From an uncultured Eubacterium sp. (GTDB lineage: Bacteria; Bacillota; Clostridia; Peptostreptococcales; Anaerovoracaceae), in contig UQRM01000027.1 of assembly GCA_900543485.1 (NCBI GenBank), positions 1 through 29,145 of the forward strand: a stretch of DNA of 29,145 bases, given 5' to 3'. Below the pieces are notes generated by a model. That model was not told the DNA's origin, did no database searches, and worked only from the letters and a program-made list of their open reading frames with translations. This document shows, one piece after another, positions 8,832 through 16,689 of the stretch (positions within the stretch are counted from its first letter, which is position 1; each line of letters starts with the position of its first letter). The position numbers were made by a program, and so were the translations under genes.

Positions 8832-8891
8832 CAGATATCAGGTAAGGCGATACCGTTACCGGGACGCTTCAGGCAACACCTCAATGTGAAG

Positions 8892-8921
8892 GGACTGTGG
8901 TTTAAACTACACAGTCCTTTT
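8892..8921 (+). terminator. Terminator of the M18 aminopeptidase gene
   Basis: GGACTGTG (8892-8899, allowing for the adjacent G run) pairs with CACAGTCC (8910-8917) and is followed by TTTTA. The loop contains the palindrome GTTTAAAC. Position 61 bases after the stop codon fits. Confidence 0.8.
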
Positions 8922-8961
8922 ATATTGTTGATGATTTGGCGAAGAAATGTTTATGAAAAGA

Positions 8962-8990
8962 TTAAGAACCCGACAACGCGTTAATAGAAT
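8962..8990 (+). promoter_or_regulatory. Candidate promoter of the ABC export operon
   Basis: TTAAGA (8962-8967) and TAGAAT (8985-8990) are separated by 17 bp. Both boxes are imperfect. It is the best match upstream of the leader hairpins, giving a transcript start near 8997. Confidence 0.35.
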
Positions 8991-9015
8991 AAAGAGGCAG
9001 AGTGAAGATGGGAAG

Positions 9016-9086
9016 GCGCGGAAAAATATCCCGCGCAGCATTTTTTCAACGCAGGGGATATCTCTCAGAGGTATTTCCCCGTTTTT
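9016..9086 (+). promoter_or_regulatory. Leader with tandem terminator-like hairpins and a possible antiterminator
   Basis: Hairpin 1 pairs GCGCGG (9016-9021) with CCGCGC (9031-9036) and is followed by T6 at 9041-9046. Hairpin 2 starts with GGGGA (9054-9058), closes with TCCCC (9076-9080), has an inner TATCTCT/AGAGGTA pairing and is followed by T5 at 9082-9086. ATATCCC (9026-9032), in the loop and 3' arm of hairpin 1, can instead pair with GGGATAT (9055-9061) of hairpin 2, which would disrupt both terminators. This is the logic of transcription attenuation, placed 80-150 bases before the ABC ATPase. No known riboswitch class is recognised. Confidence 0.45.
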
Positions 9087-9166
9087 GGAGAAAGTCAGGA
9101 TTTTAGCGAAGGCTGCTGCCGGAAGAGGATCGGCGGAGCCGGCTTTGTTATCAAGGAGGGAATGAT

Positions 9167-10123
9167 GTGATAGAGGTGAAAAATCTGACGAAGAGATACG
9201 GCAAACATACGGCCGTGGATGGGTTGAGCTTTTCCATAGACAAGGGAAAGATATACGGCTTCCTAGGGCCTAATGGCGCGGGAAAGAGCACCACCATGAA
9301 TATCATAACAGGGTATCTGGCGGCGACGGAAGGATCTGTCGTCATCGATGGAGCCGATATACTGAAGGAGCCGGAAAAAGCCAAGAAATCAGTGGGATAT
9401 CTGCCGGAGATGCCGCCAGTCTATATGGATATGACGGTACGGGAATATCTGACACTGGCTGCGGAGCTGAAGGGGATATCCAAGCTGGAGAGGCAGATAC
9501 AGGTGGATGTGATAATAAGCAGAGTGAATCTCAGGGAAGTGTCGGAGAGGCTGATATCCAATCTTTCGAAGGGATACAGACAGCGAGTCGGACTGGCTCA
9601 GGCTATGATAGGATTTCCTGAGACTATAATCCTGGACGAGCCTATGGTGGGAATGGATCCCGGACAGATAATATAGATACGGTCGTTGATACGGAGCATG
9701 GCCAAGAATCATACCGTGATACTCAGCTCTCACATCCTGGCGGAGGTACGGGAGCTCTGCGATTACATCTTGATAATCGCGGGCGGGAAGCTGGTAGCAG
9801 AGGACACTCCCGAGAATCTGGAGAATCTCTTCAATGAAGAGGAAAAGATCGTAATGGAAGTAAAGGGAGAAGCAGATGACATAAGGAGGATATTGGGGCA
9901 GATATCGGGAAGCGGAGAATACAAGCTGGTCAGAAGAGAGGAAGGGATATTCGCGGCGGAGGTGACGCCGGAAGGAGGCAGAGACATAAGGGAAGATATC
10001 TTCTTCGCATTTGCGGAGGCCGGCCTGCCTGTGATTTCACTGGCGGAAAAGAAGAATACGCTGGAGGAGATCTATCTGAAGCTGACACAGGGAGGAGGTG
10101 TTTCCGGTGAAAGCCATATTTAA
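9167..10123 (+). pseudogene. ABC exporter ATPase (GldA-like), interrupted by an in-frame amber codon
   Basis: GTG at 9167, after AAGGAGGG, opens an ABC ATPase with Walker A GPNGAGKS (34-41), signature LSKGYRQR (133-140), Walker B IILDEP (154-159) and D-loop VGMDP (161-165). After residue 169 the codon TAG (9674-9676) interrupts it, and the same frame continues at once with IRSLIRSMAKNHTVILSSH, the switch-histidine region, to TAA at 10123. Family members normally have GQIIEIR-like sequence here, so one G-to-T change of a GAG codon explains it. The first part alone lacks the H-loop and should be inactive; no ribosome binding site precedes a restart (TTG 9686 or ATG 9699). TAG is a normal final stop in several genes here. 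The full product would be 318 codons. It could be a point mutation, a sequencing error or readthrough. Confidence 0.88.
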
Positions 10124-10973
10124 AAAGGAGCTGCGCTCATTTTTCCTTTCCATGACAGGATACGCCCTGATAGCATTTTTGATAACATTTGTCGGAATAT
10201 ATTTTATGATATACAACATCGGGTATGGGTATCCGTACTTTGCTTATACGCTGTCGGGGGTGATGTTGATATTGCTGATACTGGTGCCGGTCATCACCAT
10301 GCGTTCCTTTGCTGAGGAAAAGAAAAACAGGACGGATCAGCTGCTTTTCACATCTCCTATCAAGATAAGGGATATAGTGCTGGGGAAATACGCGGCGATG
10401 GTATCGGTGTTTTTCGTACCCAACGTCGTGTTCTGTCTGTTCCCGCTGATAATAAAGATCATGGGGAATTCAAGCCTGCTGTCGGATTACGTGTCGCTGA
10501 TGGAGTTTTTCCTGATGGGATGCGCCTTTATCGCCATCGGGATGTTTTTTTCTTCAGTGACCGAGAGCCCGATGATAGCCGCAGTCATAACCTTCGCGGT
10601 GACGCTGATCCTTTACATCTGGGATACTCTTATCGGATATCTTCCCAGCTCCGCATTCGCCAACCTGGCAGTGCTGATAGTGATAGTCATATGCGGCGCC
10701 TTGCTGCTCCATCATGTAAATAAAAACAAGTACCTGAGCATCGGTCTGGCAGCTGTGGCAACAGTGGCGTTGACGGTCGTATATATCGTTGACTCGTCGC
10801 TCTTTGAAAACAGACTCAATTTGATACTGTCCAAATTGGATGTAGCGGCAGCATTCAATAATGCGGCATTCAACAGCTTGTTCGATCTGCCGGGGACCAT
10901 AGTGAACCTGACTATAATAGGGGTGTTCATATTCCTCACAGTCCAGAGTATCGAGAAGAGACAGTGGAGTTAG
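10107..10973 (+). CDS. ABC-2 type permease (GldF-like)
   Basis: The product, about 288 residues, starts MKAIFKKELRSFF, typical of GldF/ABC-2 permeases, and has six predicted membrane segments. It holds the cytoplasmic EEKKNRTDQLLFTSPIKIRDIVLGK-type region, with FAEEKKNRTDQLLFTSPI at about 70-88, that contacts the ATPase. I prefer GTG 10107, eight bases after GGAGGAGG, over GTG 10098, which lies inside the ribosome binding site. It overlaps the end of the ATPase gene by 17 bp, so translation is probably coupled. With the ATPase, GldG-like and DUF4340 proteins it forms a four-gene export system related to the gliding-motility transporter, whose substrate in non-gliding Firmicutes is unknown. 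This gene appears intact. Confidence 0.9.
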   Translation: MKAIFKKELRSFFLSMTGYALIAFLITFVGIYFMIYNIGYGYPYFAYTLSGVMLILLILVPVITMRSFAEEKKNRTDQLLFTSPIKIRDIVLGKYAAMVSVFFVPNVVFCLFPLIIKIMGNSSLLSDYVSLMEFFLMGCAFIAIGMFFSSVTESPMIAAVITFAVTLILYIWDTLIGYLPSSAFANLAVLIVIVICGALLLHHVNKNKYLSIGLAAVATVALTVVYIVDSSLFENRLNLILSKLDVAAAFNNAAFNSLFDLPGTIVNLTIIGVFIFLTVQSIEKRQWS

Positions 10974-10985
10974 GAGGGGCGGGAG

Positions 10986-12479
10986 ATGAAAAAACCATTT
11001 AAAAAGAACAGAGTGAACGTGGTGGGTAAATCAGCCGGAAAGAGGAAAAGGGTAAAACGAAGAGTTCTCCGCAAACCGGGCTTCGATAAGGAAGCCGTGA
11101 AAGCTTCCTTCGGCTCGGTCACATTCAGACATGGCACGTATAGCGTGGCGGCTGTGGTATTGGTGGTGATAATAGCCATCGCGGTTAATCTTATCGCAGG
11201 TCAGCTGCCGGAAAGCGTCAAGGAAACGGATATAAGCGGCAATAAGGTATATGAGATATCTGATACGAGTCGGGAGATCATCGCGGGTCTTGAAGATGAT
11301 ATAGATATAACAGTGATAACAGAGGAGGATTATCTGGACGATATGCTCAGGACATTCCTCCGGAAATACGTGGCTCTCTCAGACCATCTTTCCATGGATA
11401 TCGTAGATCCTGTTCTTCATCCTTCCGTATTGGAGGAATACGATACGGAAGAGGATACCATAGTAGTGGAGTGTGAAAGCACCGGTCTTCCCCAAACGAT
11501 ATCCATTTCTGATATAATGGTACAGGATGCTTACAGCTACTATTACGGAAGCGGAAGCATCACAGAATTCGACGGAGATGGTCAGCTTACCAGTGCGATA
11601 AGCAAGGTCACAGGGCAGGAGACCAAGAAGGTTTATCTGGCCAGCGGACACGGAGAAACGGAGCTTTCTGCGACTATGACTTCACTCATGACCAAGTCCG
11701 CCGTTGAGACGGAGGACTTGGATCTGTTCATGACGGAGGAGATACCTGAGGACTGTGATATGCTGATATTCAATGGCCCTACCACAGATATAAGCGAAGG
11801 GGAAAAATCCGTCGTTGACAGCTATATAAAGAACGGAGGAAGTGTGATCATGCTGATGTCAGAGGATACTCCGTCATCAGGGAATCTGGCTGACCTGTTG
11901 TCATCGTACGAGATAACGCTGGAAGACGGGTATGTAGCCGATATGGAGAGAAACTACCTGGGCAATTATTACGCTATATTCCCTGAGGTGACCGATTCGT
12001 CGGGAATAACGGGAGACCTCAGTACGGGTACCGTGATGGTCAACAACAGCAGAGCTTTTACGCTGGGAGAAAGCGGTGACGAGATAGAGGTGAGCTCCAT
12101 GATGGAAACTTCCGACTACGGCTATCTCGTCACCGATGAAAGTCAGGAAGAAGGTTCCTTCGTGCTGGCGGCCGCAGTTACTTATACTGCTGCTCAGGAG
12201 GACAGCGACAGCTCCGACAGCACGGAAAGCGCTGATGATACCTCTTCAGACGGCGACAGCTCATCCGATGGAGAGGTGACGACGGGCAACCTTATCGTAT
12301 TTGGTTCTCAGTCGCTGATAGATGAATCCATCACCGAAGCCTTCTCCAACCTCGATAATACTACGATGTTCATGAACGTGATGACATCGGCGCTGGGAGA
12401 TGTACAGAACCTGTCCATCGAGGCAAAGAGCCTTGAAGTGCAGTACAATACAATACTGTTCAGAACGGAGGCGCTATAA
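10986..12479 (+). pseudogene. GldG-family ABC auxiliary protein, frameshifted near the C-terminus
   Basis: The 497-residue frame encodes a basic cytoplasmic tail, a membrane segment at about 51-72, a GldG/ABC-transporter-auxiliary domain with the typical GHGE motif (221-224), and a Ser/Asp-rich linker at 404-430. Intact relatives end with a second membrane segment and an arginine-rich tail. Here the frame stops at TAA 12477-12479 after LFRTEAL, while the missing tail (ISVFLIFIIPAAFLVAGFVF then WYRRRKV) is encoded right after it in the -1 frame, 12476-12559. A one-base deletion explains this. No X-XXY-YYZ slippery site is seen at the junction. The truncated product might keep some function, since most of the extracytoplasmic domain remains. 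It starts seven bases after GGGGCGGGAG. Confidence 0.85.
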
Positions 12480-12559
12480 GCGTATTCCTCATATTCATAA
12501 TACCGGCAGCGTTCCTGGTGGCCGGATTCGTGTTCTGGTACAGGAGAAGGAAGGTGTAG
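12476..12559 (+). pseudogene. Displaced C-terminal membrane anchor of the GldG-like protein
   Basis: Read from 12476 in the -1 frame relative to the main GldG-like ORF, 27 codons encode a hydrophobic helix followed by WYRRRKV and TAG. This is the normal end of the family. It directly abuts the premature TAA and has no start signal of its own. Confidence 0.8.
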
Positions 12560-12567
12560 GTGTCACG

Positions 12568-13548
12568 ATGACGATGAAAAAGAAACAATTCATTATACTG
12601 GCAGCCGTGGCTGTGTCTCTGCTGGCAGTCTATCTTGGTGTGAGTATCTATTCGGACTGGAAGGCTGAAAAGGAAGCGGAGAAAGAAGCGGCGGAGCTGC
12701 AGGTGACGGATATCGACAGTCAGGATATAGTGAAGCTGTCCTATACTGATGGAGAAGAGAGCTTCAGCTTCACCAAGGAAGACGACGATACCTGGTATTA
12801 CGATGGAGACGATCAGCTGCCGCTCGACCAGAGCACTGTAACCAACGCCCTCGACAGCTATTCGGACTTGAGCGGGACGAGAAAGCTGAAAAAGGCGGAT
12901 GTCGATGAAGCATATGGGCTGGATTCTCCGGCATACACCATAGCTATGGAAGACAGCGAGGGCAATGTCACCGAGATAAATATAGGCGATATGACGGGAG
13001 ATGAGTACTATATCACGGCGGATGGAGGCGAGACCGTGTATACGGCGGCCTCGACGATAACAAGTTATATGGTCTTCGATGTGGATTCGCTGGTCCAGTA
13101 CGAGACATTCCCGACCATATATGAAACTATATTCGACAAGATAGTGGTGACGCAGGGAGGCGTTACACTGCTGGACTACGATGCGGAATCCGAGGAAGAA
13201 AGTGAGGACAGCGAGAACGATTCAGATTCGTCGGAAGATGAAAGCTCTGACGAGGAGAGCCTGACCGAGATCTATGCCGGGGAAGTCGGATCCATATATT
13301 TCGACGATTGTGTCGATTACAGGGCCGATGAAGACGAACTGGCTCAGTACGGCCTGGATGGATCATCGAGAAAAGAAGTGACTGTCACCTATGAGGATAC
13401 TGCCGAAGACGAGACGGCGACAGTCACGTTCCATATGGGGAATGTTACTGAGGAGGACGACAGTACTTATGTCTACATCAGGCTGGCCGATTCCAATATG
13501 GTCTATAAGGTAAACGCCGACGATATGGAAAATCTGTTGTCTCTGTAA
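12568..13548 (+). CDS. DUF4340 domain membrane-anchored protein
   Basis: From ATG 12568 the product is 326 residues: KKKQ, a membrane segment at about 7-27, a coiled AEKEAEKEAAE linker, then a DUF4340 domain built of repeated beta-rich units (for example WYYDGDDQLPLDQSTVTNAL) with an acidic SEEESEDSENDSDSSEDES insert around 210-230. It is anchored outside the membrane and always travels with GldG-type ABC exporters, of which it is presumed to be an accessory subunit. The same frame stays open upstream to 12400 but that part only overlaps the GldG tail. The ribosome binding site (AAGGAAGG, 13 bases away) is weak, which suggests coupling to GldG translation. The gene is intact and ends at a terminator. 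Confidence 0.85.
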   Translation: MTMKKKQFIILAAVAVSLLAVYLGVSIYSDWKAEKEAEKEAAELQVTDIDSQDIVKLSYTDGEESFSFTKEDDDTWYYDGDDQLPLDQSTVTNALDSYSDLSGTRKLKKADVDEAYGLDSPAYTIAMEDSEGNVTEINIGDMTGDEYYITADGGETVYTAASTITSYMVFDVDSLVQYETFPTIYETIFDKIVVTQGGVTLLDYDAESEEESEDSENDSDSSEDESSDEESLTEIYAGEVGSIYFDDCVDYRADEDELAQYGLDGSSRKEVTVTYEDTAEDETATVTFHMGNVTEEDDSTYVYIRLADSNMVYKVNADDMENLLSL

Positions 13549-13613
13549 GCCTGCTGATGATCAGTTGATTCGATAATCGAGACTGTTAACTTTCGGGTAT
13601 ACACTGAGTAACG

Positions 13614-13645
13614 AATCGAGTCTTCTGTGGAAGGCTCGATTTTTA
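13614..13645 (+). terminator. Terminator of the ABC export operon
   Basis: AATCGAG (13614-13620) pairs with CTCGATT (13635-13641), with an inner CTTC/GAAG stem, followed by TTTTA. AATCGAG-like words also occur at 13574 and 13656 nearby. Confidence 0.8.
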
Positions 13646-13682
13646 TATACTTTAAAATCGAGAAAGAAGGTTTTGACGGAGC

Positions 13683-13946
13683 ATGAAAAAATATTCCGAG
13701 AAATACATATTCGAGAGCATGCCTGTACCAAGGGCCGTAGCTACGCTGGCGATACCGACAATGATCAGCCAGGGATTGCTCAATATCCCGCTGCTGATAG
13801 TAATGGATGTGTTCATCGGTCTCTACGGTATGATATGGACTCAGCTGGTAGTGGAGGTGATCATGTTGCCGGTATCCTTGGGCATGTATTTCCATACGTT
13901 GAAAGCGCTCAGGCAGCCGCAGGACGAAGGAACAGGAAGCAAATGA
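13683..13946 (+). pseudogene. MATE efflux transporter remnant with large in-frame internal deletion
   Basis: The 87-residue frame joins two distant parts of a MATE transporter. Residues 1-30, with FESMPVPRAVATLAIPTMIS, are the usual N-terminus leading into the first membrane helix. Residues 31-75, GLLNIPLLIVMDVFIGLYGM onward, match the last two membrane helices, which normally follow an S/R-Q before GLLNIPL near residue 400. About 360 residues (1.1 kb) are missing, with the junction near 13772 and the frame kept. MATE proteins pump cations or drugs through twelve helices, so this product cannot transport. It has only a poor ribosome binding site (GGAG two bases before ATG). It ends before a strong terminator. 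Confidence 0.75.
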
Positions 13947-13967
13947 AGGGAAATAAGAAAGAGGGGC

Positions 13968-14017
13968 ATAAGCTCAAAAGCCGAAGATTCAGAGGCTTTT
14001 GGGCTTATATGTTTTTT
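13968..14017 (+). terminator. Strong terminator after the MATE remnant
   Basis: ATAAGC-T-CAAAAGCC (13968-13982) pairs with GGCTTTTG-G-GCTTAT (13994-14008) across an 11-base loop, followed by T6 at 14012-14017. Confidence 0.85.
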
Positions 14018-14060
14018 GCGGCAGTGGAGCACCGATAAAGTATTGGAATTTTTGTAAAAT

Positions 14061-14074
14061 TTATGTTAACATAA
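14061..14074. promoter_or_regulatory. 14-bp palindrome upstream of the M24 peptidase operon
   Basis: TTATGTTAACATAA is a perfect palindrome, 38 bases before the ATG at 14112, in the AT-rich stretch where the promoter should lie (TTGGAA at 14043 and TTGTAA at 14052 are possible -35 boxes). It could be an operator, perhaps for the IclR protein encoded by the same operon; this is inference. Confidence 0.4.
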
Positions 14075-14111
14075 TTTAAGATATGTCGTCGGTGTAAATT
14101 GGAGGAGACAG

Positions 14112-15863
14112 ATGCGCGGACAGTTGAAAGCGTTGAGAGATAAAATGAAGGAAAGGGGTATCGACACGTACATCGTGCCTACGACGGATTATCATGGCTC
14201 CGAGTATGTGAATGAATACTTCAAGTGCAGAGAATACGTTTCCGGTTTCACCGGTTCAGCAGGTACTCTGGTGATCCGGAAGGATTTCGCGGGGCTGTGG
14301 ACGGATGGCCGGTATTTTCTCCAGGCGGCTCAGCAGCTGGACGGGACAGGTATAGAGCTGATGAAGATGGGAGCGCCGGGAGTTCCTTCGCTGGCTGATT
14401 ATCTGAAAGATCAGCCCGAAGGCAGTGTTATCGGATTTGATGGAAGGGTCGTCAGCCGCAGCCTCGGAGAATGTCTGGAGGGGAAATTCGATATCGTATA
14501 TGACAGAGACCTGGTGGGAGAGATATGGACTGACCGTCCGGAGATAGTCCCATCGGAGATATATGAGATCGGGCTGGATGTGACGGGGGAATCGTCAGCG
14601 TCGAAGCTGTCGCGGGTAAGGGAGAAGATGGGCGATGCAGATCATATGTTGGTGACCAGACTGGAGGATATCGCCTGGCTTTACAATCTGAGAGGCCGCG
14701 ATATAGAGAACACACCGGTATTTTACGGATTTGCGCTGATTTCGAAGGAGCGGGACGTTCTTTATGTGATGGACGGCAGATATGTGGAAAAGGCGGGACG
14801 CTCCGGACAGGCGGGATGTTCCGGTCAGGGCCTGAGAGTTCCCGGCTGCATCAGGGAATACGATAAAGTGTTTGACGATGTGAGCGCTCTCAGGGATTGC
14901 AGCGTCATCCTCGACGAGGAGTCGGTATCCTATTACATGGCCAGAGCCTTCGATGATTCCGTGGACAGGATATACCGAAAGAGTATCATCGAAGAGATGA
15001 GAGCCATAAAGAATGAAGGGGAGATAGCTGCCACCAGGAGAGCCCATATCAGAGACGGAGCCGCCGTCGTGAATACCATATACTGGCTGAAAAACAACGC
15101 GGGAAGCGGCAGTATCAGTGAGATGTCGCTGGCAGAACACCTGGGAGAGCAGAGACGGCAGCAGGGAGCATACGAACCCAGCTTCGATACCATCGCAGGC
15201 TATGAGGAGCATGGTGCCATCGTCCACTACTCGGCAACGGCGGAAACCGATGTCGTCCTGAAGGCGGAGGGCTTCCTGCTGATAGATTCGGGCGGTCAGT
15301 ATGAAGACGGGACCACGGACATAACCAGGACTGTGGCGCTCGGACCGGTCGATACTCAGCGAAGGAGAGATTATACGGCGGTGCTGAAGGGGCACATAGC
15401 TTTGGCGACAGCCAGATTTACGGAAAAGGAGACAGGTGCTGATCTGGACGCCCTGGCCAGAGCGCCATTGAAAGAACTGGGGCTGGATTTCAACCATGGA
15501 ACAGGTCATGGCGTGGGCCATATGCTGAGCGTCCACGAGGGACCTCACACTATAAGCCCGAGGGGAACATACTGCCATATCATGCCGGGGACCGTGACCA
15601 GCGATGAGCCGGGAGTATATCTGGAAGGGCAGTATGGGATACGCATCGAAAACGAGCTGCTTTGCGTGGAAGACGGCGGCGCGAGACATTTCGAGACCCT
15701 TACCTTCTGCCCTTATGAGCGGGAGGCGATAGAATCGTCGATGCTTACGGAAAATGAACGCAGGTACGTGAACAGTTATCACAGAAAGGTGTTGGAGACA
15801 CTGGCGCCGCTGTTGGATGAGCCTGTGAAAAAATGGCTGGAGGAACAATGCGGAGAGCTTTAG
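14112..15863 (+). CDS. M24 family aminopeptidase P (Xaa-Pro peptidase)
   Basis: This 583-residue protein is a long-form aminopeptidase P, which releases N-terminal residues that precede proline. It has two creatinase-like N-terminal domains (GFTGSAGTLVI 45-55, WTDGRYF 63-69), the M24 catalytic domain from about 305, and a C-terminal extension. Metal ligands are in place: D392 in LLIDSGG, D403 in GTTDITRT, H466 in HGTGHGVGH, E499 in TSDEPGV and E513 in RIENE, with supporting H462 and H475. The start follows TTGGAGGAGACAG. It is the first gene of an operon with the SDR (7-base gap) and IclR genes. It fits proline-rich peptide use. It ends in TAG. A 580-codon antisense frame is only its shadow. 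Confidence 0.95.
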   Translation: MRGQLKALRDKMKERGIDTYIVPTTDYHGSEYVNEYFKCREYVSGFTGSAGTLVIRKDFAGLWTDGRYFLQAAQQLDGTGIELMKMGAPGVPSLADYLKDQPEGSVIGFDGRVVSRSLGECLEGKFDIVYDRDLVGEIWTDRPEIVPSEIYEIGLDVTGESSASKLSRVREKMGDADHMLVTRLEDIAWLYNLRGRDIENTPVFYGFALISKERDVLYVMDGRYVEKAGRSGQAGCSGQGLRVPGCIREYDKVFDDVSALRDCSVILDEESVSYYMARAFDDSVDRIYRKSIIEEMRAIKNEGEIAATRRAHIRDGAAVVNTIYWLKNNAGSGSISEMSLAEHLGEQRRQQGAYEPSFDTIAGYEEHGAIVHYSATAETDVVLKAEGFLLIDSGGQYEDGTTDITRTVALGPVDTQRRRDYTAVLKGHIALATARFTEKETGADLDALARAPLKELGLDFNHGTGHGVGHMLSVHEGPHTISPRGTYCHIMPGTVTSDEPGVYLEGQYGIRIENELLCVEDGGARHFETLTFCPYEREAIESSMLTENERRYVNSYHRKVLETLAPLLDEPVKKWLEEQCGEL

Positions 15864-15870
15864 GGAGGGA

Positions 15871-16674
15871 ATGATGAAACAGTTTATCGATTTTACCGAT
15901 AAGGTATGCCTCGTTACAGGGGCCGGGAGCGAAAACGGGATAGGGTTCAAGACTGCTGAGATCTTGGGACTTCTTGGCGGGCGGGTGATAATGGTATCCA
16001 CCACGGAGAGGATCCTGGAGCGTGAGAGAGAATTGAAGAAACAGGGGATAAGGGTAAAGGGGAAAATAGCGGATCTGATGGATCGGAGCCAGGTGAAGAG
16101 CCTTATACAGGATATCATAGCAGTATATGGAAAGATAGACGTTCTGGTCAACAACGCCGGGATGATCCAGACAGGAGTGGCCGGTGAAGAAGAGGCCGAT
16201 ATCGAAGATGTGACAGATGAGAGCTGGGACAGGGATATAGAAAGGAACCTGGGTATCACCTTCAACGTGACGAGGGCGGTGATCGGCCATATGAAATCCG
16301 CCGGATATGGCCGGATCGTCAACACGTCGTCGGTCACCGGACCTGTAGTCAGTAATCCGGGCTCCGCTTCTTATTCTGCGGCCAAGGCTGCAATCGTAGG
16401 GATGAGCAAATCGGTAGCTATAGAAGCCGGGGGATATGGGGTCACGATAAACAATGTGCTTCCGGGATGGATACAGACGGCATCACAGCTTGAGGCGGAA
16501 TATCAGGGCGGGCTCAATACGCCGATGAAGCGCAGCGGGACCGCGGAAGAGGTGGCCAGCATGATAGTCTTCCTTTGCTCGGAAAAAGCCTCCTACATCA
16601 CAGGGCAGGAATTCATCGTCGATGGAGGCAATACTATACAGGAATACAAGGGAGCTCCTGAGTATTATTATTGA
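15871..16674 (+). CDS. SDR family NAD(P)-dependent oxidoreductase
   Basis: The 267-residue protein is a classical short-chain dehydrogenase. The Rossmann glycine motif is TGAGSENGIG (16-25), with two extra residues compared with the usual TGxxxGIG. NNAG is at 94-97, the catalytic serine in NTSSVTG (153/154), and YSAAK (Y168, K172) supplies the tyrosine and lysine. The distal ITGQEFIVDGG is typical. Length is normal. The start follows AGGGAGGG by one base if ATG 15871 is used or by four bases for the next ATG. It lies between the M24 peptidase and the IclR regulator, so the IclR protein probably controls it. The substrate, a secondary alcohol or ketone, cannot be read from the sequence. Confidence 0.9.
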   Translation: MMKQFIDFTDKVCLVTGAGSENGIGFKTAEILGLLGGRVIMVSTTERILERERELKKQGIRVKGKIADLMDRSQVKSLIQDIIAVYGKIDVLVNNAGMIQTGVAGEEEADIEDVTDESWDRDIERNLGITFNVTRAVIGHMKSAGYGRIVNTSSVTGPVVSNPGSASYSAAKAAIVGMSKSVAIEAGGYGVTINNVLPGWIQTASQLEAEYQGGLNTPMKRSGTAEEVASMIVFLCSEKASYITGQEFIVDGGNTIQEYKGAPEYYY

Positions 16675-16689
16675 TAGAGGAGGATGGAT

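Larger units (their letters stand above)
8832..9166. other. Non-coding interval: terminator, promoter and leader of the ABC operon
   Basis: This 335-bp stretch has a terminator for the M18 gene at its left end, a candidate promoter at 8962-8990, and a leader of about 170 bases with two terminator-like hairpins before the ABC ATPase. A 72-codon open frame across it is arginine-rich, has no ribosome binding site and is broken into hairpins; I do not count it as a gene. Confidence 0.55.

Noticed and set aside
8947..9165. 72-residue arginine-rich open frame as a gene or leader peptide
   Set aside because: No ribosome binding site; it starts upstream of the candidate promoter and spans both terminator hairpins. 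A leader peptide role cannot be supported.
9167..10123. Genome-wide reassignment of TAG to explain the ABC ATPase stop
   Set aside because: TAG is the natural final stop of the yhgE-like, permease, M24 and guaA genes in this window.
12470..12480. Programmed -1 ribosomal frameshift in the GldG-like gene
   Set aside because: The junction GCGCTATAAG has no slippery heptamer and I see no obvious downstream pseudoknot; a deletion is simpler.
14595..16337. 580-codon open frame on the minus strand
   Set aside because: It lies antisense to the M24 and SDR genes, which have complete catalytic motifs, and its translation is low-complexity with no recognisable domain. It is a codon-bias shadow.
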